This document shows positions 6,058-7,524 of a DNA stretch of 7,524 nucleotides, piece after piece. The notes under the pieces were generated by a model, which was not told the origin of the DNA, made no database searches, and saw only the letters and a program-made list of their open reading frames with translations. A program made the position numbers and the translations under genes. The DNA comes from Desulfobulbaceae bacterium (lineage in GTDB: Bacteria > Desulfobacterota > Desulfobulbia > Desulfobulbales > Desulfobulbaceae), in NCBI GenBank assembly GCA_030633145.1, contig DAOVTM010000193.1, forward strand, positions 1 through 7,524, read 5' to 3'. Numbering within the stretch: position 1 is the first letter of the stretch; each line of letters opens with the position of its first letter.

Positions 6058-6450
6058 GGGGTATGGAAATGTACCAACTCAGACTGTTCCAACAGGCTAC
6101 CAACTTAAGAATAGACAACTCGTAACTTCAGAGTGATAACATGCGGCACCCTTTATTTTGCGGTTGACATTTTCGCACAATCTGGTTCCCAGGCTCCAGC
6201 TTCTCATAATAACCAAGAATGTCGCAGCTTACGCTGGTAGCCATTATGTGTAAATAATAACCGCCAACAGAACTCGTTATAATCAGAAAGTCTCTTATTG
6301 TTGTCGATGTAACTGTTTTCCACACCGTTTTTTGTAGAGATTCTATTTGTATTATAAGAAATAATAAGATAGAATATAAATTATCATTACATATTTATGA
6401 ATAGTTGAAAAAATTATAGTATAGATTTAATCCAGAGTTTCGGGTGTATA
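6058..6450. other. Gene-free intergenic region, AT-rich toward its right end
   Basis: These 393 bases contain no coding frame I can support. The short frames seen (20 residues at 6063-6125 on +, 65 residues at 6128-6325 on -) lack ribosome binding sites and recognisable domains. There is no convincing rho-independent terminator after mnmE; a small stem (6059-6074) closed by GAAA has two G-T pairs and no following T run. GGTTCCCAGGCTCCAGC at 6184-6200 looks like one half of a dispersed palindromic repeat. From about 6330 to 6435 the DNA is strongly AT-rich, which fits a promoter region for the secreted-protein gene or a junction of acquired DNA. Confidence 0.7.
6347..6375 (+). promoter_or_regulatory. 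Candidate promoter for the secreted repeat protein
   Basis: TTGTAT (6347-6352), a 17-bp spacer and TAGAAT (6370-6375, five of six matches to the -10 consensus) precede the TTG start by about 75 nt. The -35 match is weak, and in DNA this AT-rich such matches arise by chance, so this is only the best available candidate. Confidence 0.25.
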
Positions 6451-7524
6451 TTGAAACAATTGATAAATGGATCATTATTATTGGTAATATTTTTGGCGGT
6501 GTCTATCTGTGCCTCAGCCGCCCCGCTGCTTTCACTGGGTAAGACCACAGCTCAATCAGGTGGTATTGCCTTGCTACAACTTGACATTTCAGGCAATACT
6601 GAAAGTCTTGCCGGTGTTAACGCCAACGTAGTTCTGCCTCAAGGTATCTCTGTTGTAAGTGTTGACAACGGCTCCATTCTCGATAACCAGTTCATTACCA
6701 ATTATCGTTATTTTCCCTCCGAAACTGCACCGAACAGTACAGTCATAACCTACTCAGGCAGTGCTGCAATTAATGACACGAGTGGAACATTATTTACCTT
6801 CCAACTTGCATTGGCACCAGATACGCCATTAGGTACGCATCCTGTAACCTTTGCCCAGACTAATCTTGATCTCTCCGTCAATGCCCGACACGCCTTATCC
6901 AACAGTGACGGCAGCATATCCATACCACATAGCGTTGCTAATGGTTCCATCACTGTAGTCAATTATCCACCTGCCAACTATAGCCTTACCACAACAAGCA
7001 GCAGTGGTGGAGTTGTCTTATCACCAGGCGAAGGAACTTTTACCTATGCAGAGAACACCGTTGTTCAAGTAAGTGCCGTTGCTGAATCTGGTTACCTGTT
7101 TTCAAGTTGGACTGGAAATGTTCCACCGGGTCAGGAGACTGTAAACCCGCTTTTACTTTCTATAGACTCCAATAAAAACCTCATCGCCAACTTCACACCG
7201 CAACATACCCTGACCATCGCTGTGAACGGTTCCGGCTCGACCAACCCCGTACCCGGTCAGTATATTCACCCGGAAGGAAGCCAGGTAACCTTAACGGCCA
7301 CTGCCGACCCAGGACATCTATTTACTGGTTGGAGCGGGTCTGTACCACCTGATCAAGTGATGGTCAATCCACTTACCCTTACAGTCGATGCCGACAAGAA
7401 TGTCAACGCAAATTTCAGTATTAAACGCGCTCTCACTCTGACTATCAATGGCACTGGTACCACCGCACCCTTGCCAGGCAATTACAGCTACAGTAACGGT
7501 ACAGTGATCACCATAACTGCCACA
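6451..7524 (+). CDS. Secreted cohesin-like and InlB-B/Flg_new-type repeat protein (3' truncated by window)
   Basis: The frame is open for 358 codons to the window edge, so the C-terminus is missing. Residues 1-23 form a Sec signal peptide: MKQ, then the hydrophobic core LLLVIFLAVSI, then cleavage probably after ASA (21-23). Cys20 is not in a proper lipobox. Residues about 26-170 resemble a cohesin-type beta-sandwich (LSLGKTTAQSGGIALLQLDI at 27-46; SGTLFTFQLALAPDTPLGTH at 111-130). Then come diverged repeats of about 75 residues at about 177-248, 252-323 and from 327 on, with signatures such as GYLFSSWTGNVPP, GHLFTGWSGSVPP and NANF, as in bacterial surface proteins with InlB-B/Flg_new repeats. 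The start is TTG: a stop lies upstream at about 6406-6408, no in-frame ATG exists, and only a weak GGGTG (6442-6446) sits before it. Likely exported and adhesive or structural; the partner is unknown. Confidence 0.8.
   Translation, partial: MKQLINGSLLLVIFLAVSICASAAPLLSLGKTTAQSGGIALLQLDISGNTESLAGVNANVVLPQGISVVSVDNGSILDNQFITNYRYFPSETAPNSTVITYSGSAAINDTSGTLFTFQLALAPDTPLGTHPVTFAQTNLDLSVNARHALSNSDGSISIPHSVANGSITVVNYPPANYSLTTTSSSGGVVLSPGEGTFTYAENTVVQVSAVAESGYLFSSWTGNVPPGQETVNPLLLSIDSNKNLIANFTPQHTLTIAVNGSGSTNPVPGQYIHPEGSQVTLTATADPGHLFTGWSGSVPPDQVMVNPLTLTVDADKNVNANFSIKRALTLTINGTGTTAPLPGNYSYSNGTVITITAT
6979..7524 (+). repeat. Protein-level tandem repeats of about 75 residues
   Basis: Three copies are seen: 6979-7194, 7204-7419 and 7429 to the window end (partial). 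Each begins with a strand such as SLTTTSSSGG, TLTIAVNGSGS or TLTINGTGT, followed by a Pro-Gly turn, a T-V or Q-V-T strand, a SGYLF/PGHLF-x2-W-[ST]-G-x-VPP core, an NP-L-L strand, and a D-[NA]-K-N-ANF end. The copies have clearly diverged at the DNA level, so the duplication is old and not a recent slippage product. Confidence 0.75.

Noticed and set aside
6059..6074. Stem closed by a GAAA loop after mnmE, as a terminator
   Set aside because: Six pairs of which two are G-T, and no T run follows.
6063..6125. 20-codon + strand frame right after mnmE (ATG 6063)
   Set aside because: Too short, the purine-rich stretch is only about two bases from the ATG, and nothing is recognisable in it.
6128..6325. 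65-residue minus-strand frame in the gap after mnmE
   Set aside because: GTG start with no ribosome binding site, no recognisable domain, and it contains the degenerate repeat-like sequence; more likely chance.
6508..6510. Lipoprotein signal at Cys20 of the secreted protein
   Set aside because: The residue before the cysteine is isoleucine, not Gly/Ala/Ser, so the lipobox rule fails; ordinary signal peptidase cleavage after ASA fits better.

Overview
The window carries a conserved bacterial housekeeping cluster on the + strand: rpmH, rnpA, yidD, yidC, jag (khpB) and mnmE. A minus-strand SAM-dependent methyltransferase gene flanks it on the left, and the 5' part of a secreted repeat protein lies on the right. 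The protein sequences fit a Gram-negative bacterium. YidC has the large periplasmic domain found in Gram-negatives, and its core resembles homologues from sulfate-reducing Desulfobacterota; the Desulfobulbales, including the cable-bacteria relatives, are my best guess. That assignment is inferred from remembered family sequences, not from a search.

Layout: 47-874 (-) is a class I methyltransferase of unknown substrate. The gap 875-1070 holds a good sigma70-type promoter pointing right (902-930), overlapped by a weaker candidate pointing left. 1071-6057 (+) is a tightly packed run of six genes. rpmH and rnpA are 4 nt apart, rnpA and yidD overlap by 1 nt, yidD and yidC are 66 nt apart, yidC and jag are 30 nt apart, and jag and mnmE overlap by 20 nt. 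No dnaA is seen upstream and no mnmG or parAB downstream. 6058-6450 is a gene-free gap that becomes very AT-rich toward its right end. From 6451 to the window edge runs an open frame with a signal peptide, a cohesin-like domain and at least three InlB-B/Flg_new-type repeats; it is cut by the window end.

The cluster links ribosome assembly (L34), tRNA 5' maturation (RNase P protein), membrane protein insertion (YidD, YidC), RNA binding (Jag/KhpB) and tRNA wobble-uridine modification (MnmE). It is the familiar arrangement near many bacterial origins. Its distinctive local features are a YidD with a cysteine-containing N-terminal extension built on a 15-bp tandem repeat, a duplicated 6-residue tail in YidC, an unusually long charged linker in Jag, and gene starts that appear to rely on translational coupling. 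I see no mobile element, CRISPR array or tRNA, and no clear case for a wholly new system. The most unusual items are the YidD extension and the truncated secreted cohesin/repeat protein.
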